DNA of 64,000 nucleotides from Opitutaceae bacterium BACL24 MAG-120322-bin51 (GTDB taxonomy: Bacteria > Verrucomicrobiota > Verrucomicrobiia > Opitutales > Coraliomargaritaceae): assembly GCA_905182465.1 (NCBI GenBank), contig CAJJBI010000003.1:62001-126000 (forward strand), written 5' to 3'. Below the pieces are notes generated by a model. It saw nothing but the letters and a program-made list of their open reading frames with translations, did not search any database and had not been told where the DNA came from. Below are positions 50,043 to 58,960 of this stretch, piece by piece. Position numbers and translations under genes: made by a program. The first letter of the stretch is position 1; each line of letters starts with the position of its first letter.

Positions 50043-51026
50043 ATGAGAACAGGTAAGGAACTAATTCTAGCGACACGTGAATACGCTAAAGACGACACCG
50101 CCAAAAGCTGGGCGACTGTCGCTTCTACGACCGCACTCCTAGTTGTGTCCGCACTGGCCGTTGCCCTTCTACCCTATTGGTTTCTTCAGTTACCAGTGGC
50201 GGTCCTACTAGGCATGCTGATGGTACGAATGTTCGTTATCTATCACGATCACCAGCACCATGCGATCTTGCCCAAATCTAAAGCGGCTAAACTTCTCATG
50301 CGCCTGTGGGGCATATTTGCTTTGACGCCTAGCTGCATCTGGCAGCATTCACACAACCACCACCATAATCATAACTCAAAGCTGCGCAGCTCACACATCG
50401 GTTCTTATCCAGTGATGACTAAGGAGCGGTATGAAAATTCGTCTAAAAGTGAGCGGACGAAATACTTACTTATGCGCCACCCAGTAACGATCCTCTTTGG
50501 TTACTTCACGGTATTTGCAATGGGCATGTGTATAGTGCCGATGTTAGAAAATATTAAAGCGAATAAAGACTCTCTGATTGCACTAATTTTACATGGCTTA
50601 CTCTACTCGGGCGTCATTATGAATTTCGGATGGTTGGCTGCATTTTTTCTATTATTTGTTCCTTTCTTTGTCGCGAGCGCAATAGGCTCTTACCTTTTTT
50701 ACGCGCAACACAATTTCCCTCAGGTCATTTTCAAAGATAAAGAGGGCTGGTCCTACGAAGGAGCCGCACTTGATTCATCGAGCTACTGTCAAATGGGAGC
50801 CTTCATGAGTTACATAACTGGTAACATCGGCTACCATCATATACACCATTTAAATGCAAAAATCCCATTCTACCGTCTTCCAGAGGCTTACGAAAAGCTC
50901 CCAGAGCTGCAAGCGGCAAGGGTCACAAGCTTACGCCCAAAAGAAATAATGCGCTGCCTCAGCTTGAAAGTATGGGATACAGATCAACAAAAGCTTCTCT
51001 CGCTGAAAGAAGCGTTTGCTAACTAG
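50043..51026 (+). CDS. Membrane fatty acid desaturase
   Basis: This 327-residue integral membrane di-iron enzyme introduces double bonds into acyl chains. The three histidine boxes are visible: HDHQHH near residue 75, HSHNHHHNHN near 102, and HHIHHLN near 264. Four or so membrane helices lie around residues 25-65, 145-170 and 180-225. The box pattern fits the FADS/DesA-like acyl-lipid or acyl-CoA desaturases. Activity needs oxygen and an electron donor, consistent with an aerobic life. It follows the VOC gene by 24 bases. Confidence 0.88.
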   Translation: MRTGKELILATREYAKDDTAKSWATVASTTALLVVSALAVALLPYWFLQLPVAVLLGMLMVRMFVIYHDHQHHAILPKSKAAKLLMRLWGIFALTPSCIWQHSHNHHHNHNSKLRSSHIGSYPVMTKERYENSSKSERTKYLLMRHPVTILFGYFTVFAMGMCIVPMLENIKANKDSLIALILHGLLYSGVIMNFGWLAAFFLLFVPFFVASAIGSYLFYAQHNFPQVIFKDKEGWSYEGAALDSSSYCQMGAFMSYITGNIGYHHIHHLNAKIPFYRLPEAYEKLPELQAARVTSLRPKEIMRCLSLKVWDTDQQKLLSLKEAFAN

Positions 51027-51078
51027 TGTTCGATCAAATAAGCATTAAATTCCCGAATAAAGGGCTGCGGTTTAATTT

Positions 51079-51846
51079 CTAGTCGACTCGAATCATTGGA
51101 GATATCTGTACGTTGACTCCAGAGGATGCCAGAAGGGAAACTGGCAAACTATCAGGCTTCGATAATCCGTTTAGGGTAAAGATTCGCTTAGAGTAGCGCT
51201 TAAGATTCACCTGCTGTAGAGGGTAAGCTTGGTGGTGGACTTGCCCCGTCATTAGTTGTGCTTTTGCATCATTGTATGCAAAGAGGCGGTAACGCTCGGC
51301 GAGAAAGAAATCTAAACTGCCCGGCTCTGCAGTAAACGGTTCACCTATTCGCTCCCATTCATACTCCTGGGGCGCATCCCAATCTGTCCCCATCCATAGT
51401 TCTGACCGATAAGAACGCGAACTTCCTTTGTCTTCAACTTGGATGCGCGCAAACCGATAATTCAGGTGAAAGAATGTGCGCGCAATCCAGTTGGGTAAAT
51501 GCTTAGGTGTATCTAGAGAGTAAAACCAAACTCCTGGTCTTCCAAGCTCATCTACTACGTAAGTGCGGAGATTGAGTTCAGGGAAGCTCGATAAGCCTGG
51601 CACAGCAGGTAAAAAACGAGGGCGAACACCTCGCATCGAAAAAGGCACCACACCTAACCAAGCCTTACCCTTATAAGTATCTACTCCTAAACCAGGTGGT
51701 AATACTTTCGCCACAACTTGCGGCTCAACCGGCCAATGCAGAAAGAGCAATTCTTCCCATCTTTGATACATGACAGTTGGCAGTTTCGGCTTCTCCCGCT
51801 CCGCTAGGCGATTTTGGATTGGCAGGATATCTAGATTAAAGCACAT
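51079..51846 (-). CDS. DUF2071 (YqjF-like) family protein
   Basis: This 255-residue protein matches the DUF2071 family, with YQRWEELLFLHWPVEPQVV, LPPGLGVDTYKGKAWLGVV, PELNLRTYVVDELGRPGVWF, FHLNYRFARI and FFLAERYRLFAYN in the usual order. The B. subtilis relative is YqjF; the biochemical role is unknown. No signal peptide or membrane helix is seen. It stands alone between the desaturase gene and cimA, on the minus strand. Confidence 0.85.
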   Translation of the reverse strand: MCFNLDILPIQNRLAEREKPKLPTVMYQRWEELLFLHWPVEPQVVAKVLPPGLGVDTYKGKAWLGVVPFSMRGVRPRFLPAVPGLSSFPELNLRTYVVDELGRPGVWFYSLDTPKHLPNWIARTFFHLNYRFARIQVEDKGSSRSYRSELWMGTDWDAPQEYEWERIGEPFTAEPGSLDFFLAERYRLFAYNDAKAQLMTGQVHHQAYPLQQVNLKRYSKRIFTLNGLSKPDSLPVSLLASSGVNVQISPMIRVD

Positions 51847-51926
51847 AGGAAACTATCGCGATAGAAGGCAGAACATAACATCTGCAAATTGTAGCTATAC
51901 AGGTGAGCGATTTAAGGCACACGACA

Positions 51927-53504
51927 CTACTTCTCTGATTCGAGAAGTATTTTGTATTCTACTGAATCAACGAGTGCTTCCCAGGTTGCTTCAATAATGT
52001 TATCGCTTGCTCCGACCGTGCCCCAGATCTCATTGCCGTCCGTAGACTCGATTTGAACACGGATGATAGCGTCAGCGCCATGTTGGCTTTCGAGAATGCG
52101 CACCTTGAAATCGATTAGTTCGACGTCCATGATCTCGGGAAAAACTGGGGCAATTGCTTTGCGTAGGGCATCGTCGAGCGCACCGACAGGTCCATTGGCT
52201 TCCGCTACAGTATGGTGTGTCTCATCGCCGATTCTAACTTGAACAGTCGCCTCTGATACGGTGCGTTTGAGTGCAGACTGGTGACCAACTATGACACGGT
52301 AACCGATCAGTTCAAAATCCTCTTTCTTACCTTTGAGGAAACGATTAAGTAAAAGTTTGAATGAAGCATCCGCGGCCTCGTAGCCGTATCCTCGAAACTC
52401 AAGCCCCTTCAGTTCGGCGAGAAAATCCTTCAGTTCAGGCGAGCTAGCATCCAGATCGACGCCAATTTCCTTGGCTTTCATCATTACACTACTACGGCCC
52501 GACATGTCCGAAACAAGTACGCGCGTGCGATTACCAACAAGCTCGGGCTCGATATGTTCATAGCTATGTTTGACCTTCGCAGCTGCATCTGCATGCACAC
52601 CTCCTTTGTGGGCAAAAGCAGCGGGTCCAACAAAAGGTGCCGAATTATCCGAAGCGCGATTTGCCATCTCATCCACAAAGAGTGAAAGGTCACGGATTTG
52701 ATCCAGATTGGCAGCACACTTTAGTTCCTTGTCCATTTTAAGGATCAAATTGGGAATGATCGTGGTGAGGTTGGCATTGCCGTTACGTTCGCCAAGACCG
52801 TTGATTGTGCCTTGCACGAGAGTTGCGCCAGATTCGACTCCTGCAAGTGATACCGCTACGCCAAGCCCAGAGTCATTGTGGCAGTGAACGCCAATGGGCG
52901 TATCGGGGAAGTGCGCGATGACTTTAGCAACGATTTCGTTGACCTCGCTCACGAGTTTGCCGCCATTAGTATCGCAGAGTGTGAGATTGATCGCGCCACC
53001 ACGTTTAGCCGATTCGAGTGCCTGCAGAGCGTATTCCGAGTTATCGCAAAAGCCGTCGAAAAAATGTTCCGCATCGTAGATGACCTCGCGGCCGTTATCT
53101 GTGAGGAAACGGACAGAATCTTCAATCATTCTGAGATTTTCTTCAGCAGTAGTGCGAAGGATCTCAGTGACATGTAGCAGCCAAGTCTTGCCAAATATAG
53201 TGACGACGGGTGTGTTTGCATCGAGTAAAAGTTTGAGCTGCGGGTCCTCTTTAGCGCTGAGGCTGGCACGACGAGTTGAACCGAAGGCGGCGATTTTTGC
53301 GTTTTTAAGATTTAAACTCTTAGCTTCCTCAAAAAAGGCCATGTCACGTGGATTCGAGCCGGGCCAACCGCCTTCAATATAATCAACGCCGAATTGATCC
53401 AATTTCTCTGCAATCCGAATCTTTCCTGCCACAGTGAAAGATACTCCCTCTCCCTGTGTGCCGTCGCGTAAGGTAGTGTCGTAGATTTTGATGCTTCGTG
53501 TCAT
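51927..53504 (-). CDS. cimA: (R)-citramalate synthase
   Basis: CimA condenses pyruvate and acetyl-CoA to citramalate, giving a threonine-independent route to isoleucine. The 525-residue protein belongs to the DRE-TIM family: YDTTLRDGTQGEG near the N-terminus, IEGGWPGSNPRD, the catalytic region NLTLCDTNGG, GVHCHNDSGLGVA near 200, and NGLGERNGNANL. The IEGGWPGSNP signature is typical of the CimA subgroup rather than isopropylmalate synthase. A C-terminal regulatory domain of about 130 residues is present. I chose the ATG at 53504. LeuB at 26 kb can act on the methylmalate product. Confidence 0.92.
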   Translation of the reverse strand: MTRSIKIYDTTLRDGTQGEGVSFTVAGKIRIAEKLDQFGVDYIEGGWPGSNPRDMAFFEEAKSLNLKNAKIAAFGSTRRASLSAKEDPQLKLLLDANTPVVTIFGKTWLLHVTEILRTTAEENLRMIEDSVRFLTDNGREVIYDAEHFFDGFCDNSEYALQALESAKRGGAINLTLCDTNGGKLVSEVNEIVAKVIAHFPDTPIGVHCHNDSGLGVAVSLAGVESGATLVQGTINGLGERNGNANLTTIIPNLILKMDKELKCAANLDQIRDLSLFVDEMANRASDNSAPFVGPAAFAHKGGVHADAAAKVKHSYEHIEPELVGNRTRVLVSDMSGRSSVMMKAKEIGVDLDASSPELKDFLAELKGLEFRGYGYEAADASFKLLLNRFLKGKKEDFELIGYRVIVGHQSALKRTVSEATVQVRIGDETHHTVAEANGPVGALDDALRKAIAPVFPEIMDVELIDFKVRILESQHGADAIIRVQIESTDGNEIWGTVGASDNIIEATWEALVDSVEYKILLESEK

Positions 53505-53601
53505 AGTGATCGCAGAACTTGTATAACGAAAGAAAAACAATGTCTAGCAGTGCTGGGCGCAAACAAAAAGACGCTCCGAGATATCGAAGCGTCTTTAAAA
53601 G

Positions 53602-53675
53602 TGGCAGGCTCACAGGGATTTGAACCCCGACTGACGGTACCAAAAACCGAAGTGCTACCATTACACCATGAGCCT
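53602..53675 (-). tRNA. tRNA-Gln (anticodon TTG)
   Basis: On the minus strand the sequence folds into a cloverleaf. The acceptor stem AGGCTCA/TGAGCCT is perfect with a weak A1-U72 end pair. G73 follows and CCA is encoded. The D-arm is GTG-loop-CAC, and the anticodon loop is TTTTGGT with anticodon TTG on a stem with a U27-U43 mismatch. The T-arm is CGGGG-TTCAAAT-CCCTG. G73 and a weak first pair are glutaminyl-tRNA synthetase identity features. Confidence 0.93.
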
Positions 53676-53852
53676 AATGAAAGTCGGGAGAGTAGAAACC
53701 AAGACCCTCTCGTCAAGTAATCTATTCAATATTTTATCACATATTACCCTGCAAAGAACAAGTAAAGTAGAGCAGGCTTGATATTGACGTATTGCTCAAG
53801 GATACAGAACCTTTGCACACGGGATCATTGAAAGATAGAGGTCTCAAGATCA

Positions 53853-54473
53853 ATGCACACGACTCTCATACTCATTCTCACTCCGTTCATTACGGCTGGC
53901 ATCGGTTGGCTAACAAATTGGGTAGCCATCCAAATGCTTTTCCACCCGCGCAAATCGATCCGCGTGTTCTTTTGGAACTGGCAAGGACTCATACCCCGCC
54001 GCCAGAAGCAGCTGGCCGCAGAATCGGCGGAAATAATTGAGCGTGAAATTCTTCAGCAACACATGATCCTGCATGAAATCAAAAAAATAGAGCTCGGTCC
54101 TTACTTGGAGGATACCGCTAAAACAATTGTTTGGGAGCGAATCGGCCCCCAACTTCGCGCAATCCCCCTAATTGGTGGCTTTATTAACGACGGCACGCTT
54201 GCCAAATTTGAAGTCATTGCCGCGGCTTCTATGAAAGAAGAAGCAGGACCGTTGATGGAAAAAGTGGCAACGCAGTTTGAAGATACAGTCAATCTGAAGC
54301 AAATAATTGAAGATAATATTGCCGCGTTCGATCTAGACCGCCTCGAGACCATCGTCAAGCAAGTCGCTGGCCGCGAGTTTCGCACAATAGAGCGCCTCGG
54401 TGCCGTTCTTGGCTTTATCATAGGTTGCTTGCAAGTCGCCCTCTTTTGGACGACTGGTTCGATACAATTTTAA
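53853..54473 (+). CDS. DUF445 family membrane protein
   Basis: This 206-residue protein has one N-terminal membrane helix with the family signature (GIGWLTNWVAIQMLFHPRK), a long helical middle, and a second hydrophobic segment at the C-terminus (LGAVLGFIIGCLQVALFW). These are the standard marks of DUF445/YheB-like proteins, whose function is unknown. The length is at the short end for the family. It lies 13 bases upstream of ispG and is likely co-transcribed. Confidence 0.85.
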   Translation: MHTTLILILTPFITAGIGWLTNWVAIQMLFHPRKSIRVFFWNWQGLIPRRQKQLAAESAEIIEREILQQHMILHEIKKIELGPYLEDTAKTIVWERIGPQLRAIPLIGGFINDGTLAKFEVIAAASMKEEAGPLMEKVATQFEDTVNLKQIIEDNIAAFDLDRLETIVKQVAGREFRTIERLGAVLGFIIGCLQVALFWTTGSIQF

Positions 54474-54486
54474 ATTAATTCACGCA

Positions 54487-56559
54487 ATGACCAGCCTCGA
54501 CACATCCAAGCTTCTCTACTGCGGTTCTCGATTCCAAGCCCGTCGTCGCGACTCTCGTGCGATCAATGTGGGTGGCGTCTACATTGGCGGAAACAATCCG
54601 ATCCGCATCCAGTCGATGACGACGACGAAGACGCAAGATATTGATGCTACAGTAGCGCAAACCCTCGCACTAGCAGAGGCGGGTTGCGAGATCGTCCGTA
54701 TTACTGCGCCTAACAAAGCTGCAGCCGCAGCTTTGGGAGAAATCACCAAAAAAGTCCGTGCCGCGAAATGCGAGGTACCGCTCGTCGCTGATATCCACTT
54801 CCTGCCATCAGCAGCGATGGAAGCGGCTAAACACGTCGATAAGGTACGCATCAACCCCGGCAACTACGCAGACAAGAAGAAATTCGCTGTCCTCGAATAT
54901 ACCGACGCCGCTTATGACGAAGAATTAGAGCGTTTGCATGTAGCCTTTTCCCCTATCGTGCTTCGTTGTAAAGAGCTAGGCCGCGCGATGCGAATCGGCA
55001 CCAATCACGGTTCACTCTCGGATCGCATTATGAATCGCTATGGCGACAGCCCGCTGGGCATGGTCGAGTGTGCGCTTGAATTTATCCGCATTGCCGAAGG
55101 CCACAATTATCAAGACATCTGCCTCTCTATGAAGGCCAGTAACCCGAAGGTGATGATCGAAGCCTACCGCCTAGCGGTCGCTCGCATGAATCAAGAAGGT
55201 ATGAATTATCCGCTCCACCTAGGGGTGACCGAGGCTGGTGATGGCGAGGACGCTCGGGTTAAAAGCGCAATAGGCATCGGCACCCTGCTCAACGATGGCC
55301 TCGGCGACACAATTCGCGTCTCTTTAACAGAAGACCCTATCTACGAAGTGCCCGTTGCCCGCGACCTAGCTGACAAGGCAATGACCCTCTGGAAGCAACA
55401 GGCCGAAGTGCCCCTATCTGAGGTCACGCACGATAGTATCAACCCTTTCGATTTTAACAAACGCTCAACACGTGTTGTTCAGCTCAGTTCGAAGTGCGCC
55501 ATAGGCGGAGATAGCACTCCCGCCGTCATCGTCAAGACGCACCACGCGATCTGCGAAACGCAGTCGATCGTTCAGGATGTTTGCGCGACTCAGATGAAGC
55601 TTAAAGATATTAAAATAGAGGGACTTCAAGTCGTCATTAATGTCGCCAATGATCTGGATCAATTCACCCTTCTTCACGAAGCCCTCAATACAGTTGTAGA
55701 GTGCTTTGTCCTTGAGCTCGGTAGCGCAGTCGATGTATCCGATCTTGAAAATTTCACTTGGCCAAAAAACGGCTTAGCAGGGATTACACTACTTCAGCAC
55801 ATTCCCAAAGAAGACGCCTATTATGCAGCGACACTCTTACAATTTTGTCGTGAAAAGAAGTTCAACTGCGCCATCGATTGCACCGCCCTCGACTTGCGTG
55901 AAGAGATCGGCACACAACTCGCGCCCATGGGCACTGATCGCCTCATTTTAAGTAGGGGCATAACTTACGACGGCAGCAACATTCAGAATAATCACCCCAT
56001 TGGTAGTTATCGTGCACTTGCCGAGGCTGCTCAGGAATTTATTCCAGATGCTCCCATCTGGATTCGTAATACAGCTAGTAACACACTTGCACCCAAAGAC
56101 TACTTTTCAGACCGCCTACTGGAGGCCAGCATGCTAAGTGGCGCGATTCTATGTGATGGAATTGGCGACCTTATCAGCATAGAGACCGAGCCGCTACTAG
56201 ATAAGGCCACAACCCTTGCTTACAACATCCTGCAAGGTTCGCGTGCACGAATTACTAAGACCGAATTTGTCGCTTGCCCTAGTTGTGGTCGGACACTCTT
56301 CGACCTACAGAGCGTCACCCAAAATATTAGAAGCCGCACCGATCATCTCAAAGGCGTGACTATCGCTATCATGGGTTGCATCGTCAATGGCCCCGGCGAA
56401 ATGGCCGACGCCGACTTTGGCTATGTTGGCGGTGCTCCTGATAAGATAAACCTCTACGTGGGCAAAGAGTGCGTCAAATACAATGTCCCCGCCACAGAAG
56501 CCTTGGATCGGCTGATTGAGCTAATCAAAGAAAACGGCAAGTGGGTCGATTCGAACTGA
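54487..56559 (+). CDS. ispG: 4-hydroxy-3-methylbut-2-enyl diphosphate synthase, long insert-containing type
   Basis: IspG (GcpE) reduces methylerythritol cyclodiphosphate in the MEP isoprenoid pathway. The N-terminal TIM barrel has NPIRIQSMTTTKTQD, VADIHF, KVRINPGN and GTNHGSLSDRI. The C-terminal domain holds the 4Fe-4S ligands in CPSCGRTL and MGCIVNGPGE. At 690 residues it is far longer than the roughly 370-residue E. coli type, because of an inserted domain between barrel and cluster domain. That architecture is known from plants, Chlamydiae, Bacteroidetes and Verrucomicrobia. It follows DUF445 directly. Confidence 0.95.
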   Translation: MTSLDTSKLLYCGSRFQARRRDSRAINVGGVYIGGNNPIRIQSMTTTKTQDIDATVAQTLALAEAGCEIVRITAPNKAAAAALGEITKKVRAAKCEVPLVADIHFLPSAAMEAAKHVDKVRINPGNYADKKKFAVLEYTDAAYDEELERLHVAFSPIVLRCKELGRAMRIGTNHGSLSDRIMNRYGDSPLGMVECALEFIRIAEGHNYQDICLSMKASNPKVMIEAYRLAVARMNQEGMNYPLHLGVTEAGDGEDARVKSAIGIGTLLNDGLGDTIRVSLTEDPIYEVPVARDLADKAMTLWKQQAEVPLSEVTHDSINPFDFNKRSTRVVQLSSKCAIGGDSTPAVIVKTHHAICETQSIVQDVCATQMKLKDIKIEGLQVVINVANDLDQFTLLHEALNTVVECFVLELGSAVDVSDLENFTWPKNGLAGITLLQHIPKEDAYYAATLLQFCREKKFNCAIDCTALDLREEIGTQLAPMGTDRLILSRGITYDGSNIQNNHPIGSYRALAEAAQEFIPDAPIWIRNTASNTLAPKDYFSDRLLEASMLSGAILCDGIGDLISIETEPLLDKATTLAYNILQGSRARITKTEFVACPSCGRTLFDLQSVTQNIRSRTDHLKGVTIAIMGCIVNGPGEMADADFGYVGGAPDKINLYVGKECVKYNVPATEALDRLIELIKENGKWVDSN

Positions 56560-56688
56560 AGTGTGAGCTCGAAACCGCTTCTCGTTCCCACTATTTAATT
56601 AGAAATTCAACTAAGGTTCTAGCTTTAGAGGGCATCGGTTAAAAATATGGTAGATTCGTATCCCAACGGTTATTTATTTCAGACACTG

Positions 56689-56710
56689 CTTCCTTTTATT
56701 TATAAGGAAG
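56689..56710 (+). repeat. Short inverted repeat upstream of the photolyase-like gene
   Basis: CTTCCTT (56689-56695) and AAGGAAG (56704-56710) form a perfect seven-base stem with an eight-base AT loop, 25 bases before the GTG start. It could be a leader hairpin or operator; no function is evident. Confidence 0.35.
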
Positions 56711-56734
56711 TCTATTCAATCCCGTTACATTTCT

Positions 56735-57923
56735 GTGTTTGATACAAACCCAGAGGCCGCAATAAAGGCTCTTCATGATTTCTTACCACGAGCTGGCGGA
56801 GAGTATACCAGTAATCGAAATTACGACTATGGGCCCATGCGACGCGAAAACGTGTCTATGCTGTCGCCATGGATACGAATTCGCATGCTTTCGGAATGGC
56901 AAATTTTAAGTGCCGTTTTACAGATTCACTCGAGCTCTTCTGCGTCTAAGTTTATTGACGAGGTTTGCTGGCGAACCTATTGGAAGGGCTGGTTAGAGTT
57001 ACGCCCCTCGGTCTGGAAAGACTATATCTCAGAATTAGCTCAGGATCGGGAGCGTTGGAAAGAAGATGTAGGTTACAATCAGATAATTACAGCACGTAGC
57101 GGGATAGCCGCAATGGACGCTTGGACAAGTGAACTAATCGAGAATGGTTACCTGCATAATCATACTCGTATGTGGTATGCCAGCATATGGATACACACAC
57201 TCAAGCTGCCTTGGACGCTGGGCGCGGATTTCTTTTTAAGGCACTTACTCGATGGGGACGCTGCTTCTAACACACTAAGCTGGCGATGGGTGGCGGGGCT
57301 CCATACCATGGGGAAAGTTTACCTCGCTCAAAAATCAAACATTCACAAATTCACAGCTGGACGCCATGCACTTAAAGTGGCTTTAGCAACGCAGTCAGCT
57401 GAGATCGAAACTATTCAGAAAATCACGACTCCTAGGAAGCTAGCTGCCTGTAAAGAGACCGATTCCACGCGGGCGGGTCGGATTACTCGTCCACGAGGAA
57501 GACCTGTCAGCAGTAAGTTGGCTGACCGGTTCATGTGAGCTAGTTGCAGTCGCAGGCATGCTTCCATTTGCCGCTTACCAGAAATATGGCATTGAAGAAA
57601 AGGTGATACAATTCCGCTCTGACTGCATGCGTTCTACATTACCCAAAAATGCAGAGATATTTAATTGCCCGACCAAGGTGGCCGATTGGGCGCATTTACA
57701 AAAACTCGACGCAGTCATAATGGCCGCGCCCCCCGTTGGCTTCTGGGATGATCTAATCTTAGATTTGGAGTCTTCGCTCGCGGCACGAGGGATTGGAATT
57801 ATTAAGCGACGTCATTGGTGGGATGCTCATTTTTATCCAGCCGCAGGTGCGGGCTTTTTTAAATACAAAAAATTAATTCCCTCTGCGCTAGACAAGCTGG
57901 TAGACAAACAAACCAATCCATGA
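56735..57923 (+). CDS. Photolyase/cryptochrome-like FAD-binding protein lacking the N-terminal antenna domain, one frameshift
   Basis: This protein consists mainly of the FAD-binding helical domain of DNA photolyases. Landmarks are ALHDFLPRAGGEYTSNRNYD, NVSMLSPWIRIRMLSE, EVCWRTYWKGW, TGIAAMDAW-like (SGIAAMDAW), the flavin-contacting NHTRMWYASIWIHTLKLPW, and SNTLSWRWVAGL. There is no Rossmann antenna domain at the N-terminus. A C-terminal region (from MLPFAAYQKYGIEEKV) has its own alpha/beta pattern. The frame breaks in the GGG at 57475-57477; removing one G joins the halves as VGLLVHEEDLS, for about 395 residues. The start is a GTG at 56735. The stop overlaps the next gene by four bases. Confidence 0.83.
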
Positions 57924-58900
57924 AGACCATTTACAAAAATGCCATGTTAGGCTCACTCTCAGCCGACGCGGTTTCCATGCCAGTACACTGGTATTATGAC
58001 ACACAAAAGCTAGATCGTGATTATGGCCTACTCACGGGCTATGTGGCACCTAAAAATCCTCATAGCGACAGCATCCTTTGGCGCTCGAGCTACACTCCAC
58101 GTAACGCACGGGGTAACATACTCCATGATCAAGTGAAGTATTGGGGTCAACGCGAAGTCCATTATCACCAGTTTCTGGTAGCGGGTGAAAACACTATCAA
58201 CTATCAATTGGGCAAAGAACTATATCTAAAAATACTCCAAAATGGTGCCTATGATTCGGACAAGTGGCTGGCTCGTTATATTGAGTGTCTTCTCGAAAAG
58301 GGATGGCATCAGGACACCTATCTCGAAGAGTATCACCGTGCTTTTTTCGATAACTATGCAAAAGGCGTGGCTCCTTCAAATTGCGGGATCGACGATCTAC
58401 ATATAGGCGGACTCAGCCATATTCCCTGTCTTTTAGCTGGACTCATTGAAACGGGCGTAACTGATCTCGATGGTCAGTTATTGCAGGTAGAAAGGCACGT
58501 TCGTCTGACGCATCGAAACCAATATGTGAGCGAAGCCGCTGCCGCAATGACTCGTATCCTTTATTCTCTTGGAGAAGGCCTTGACTTACGAAAGGCACTG
58601 GAATGCCACGCAAAACCTTGGGCGTCCACAGGGCAGTTTGACACATGGACTCATTTCCCAGATCGAACCGTAATCGGACGTCATCTCACGATGGCATGCT
58701 ACTTGCCCGAATCATTCACCGCAAGTCTCTACCTGTGTTGGAAATATGCGGACGACTTTAGTGCAGGTATTCTTGCAAATGCACATTGCGGTGGTGATAA
58801 TTGCCACCGAGGGGCAGTGGTTGGCGCCCTTCTTGGCGCCGCTAATGGCGTGCCGGAAAAATGGAAAGAGGGATTAACGAATGCTCCCCCTCTCATCTAA
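57920..58900 (+). CDS. ADP-ribosylglycohydrolase-family protein with altered metal motifs
   Basis: This 326-residue protein has the all-helical DraG/ARH fold signature at both ends: GSLSADAVSMPVHWYYD near residue 11 and ANAHCGGDNCHRGAVVGALLGAANG-type sequence near 285-310. In active ARH enzymes the dimetal site uses a TDDT motif and a GGDTDT motif. Here the matching positions read AGENTIN and GGDNCHRG, so several Asp/Thr ligands are replaced. It may bind a different metal set, act on another ribosyl substrate, or be inactive. It is translationally coupled (ATGA) to the photolyase-like gene, implying a shared process, perhaps light or DNA-damage related. Confidence 0.82.
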   Translation: MKTIYKNAMLGSLSADAVSMPVHWYYDTQKLDRDYGLLTGYVAPKNPHSDSILWRSSYTPRNARGNILHDQVKYWGQREVHYHQFLVAGENTINYQLGKELYLKILQNGAYDSDKWLARYIECLLEKGWHQDTYLEEYHRAFFDNYAKGVAPSNCGIDDLHIGGLSHIPCLLAGLIETGVTDLDGQLLQVERHVRLTHRNQYVSEAAAAMTRILYSLGEGLDLRKALECHAKPWASTGQFDTWTHFPDRTVIGRHLTMACYLPESFTASLYLCWKYADDFSAGILANAHCGGDNCHRGAVVGALLGAANGVPEKWKEGLTNAPPLI

Positions 58901-58960
58901 AAATTAGCTATCTTTCTTTAGACCCAGGGCACGTATTCTCCTAGATATGGTATTGTGCGA

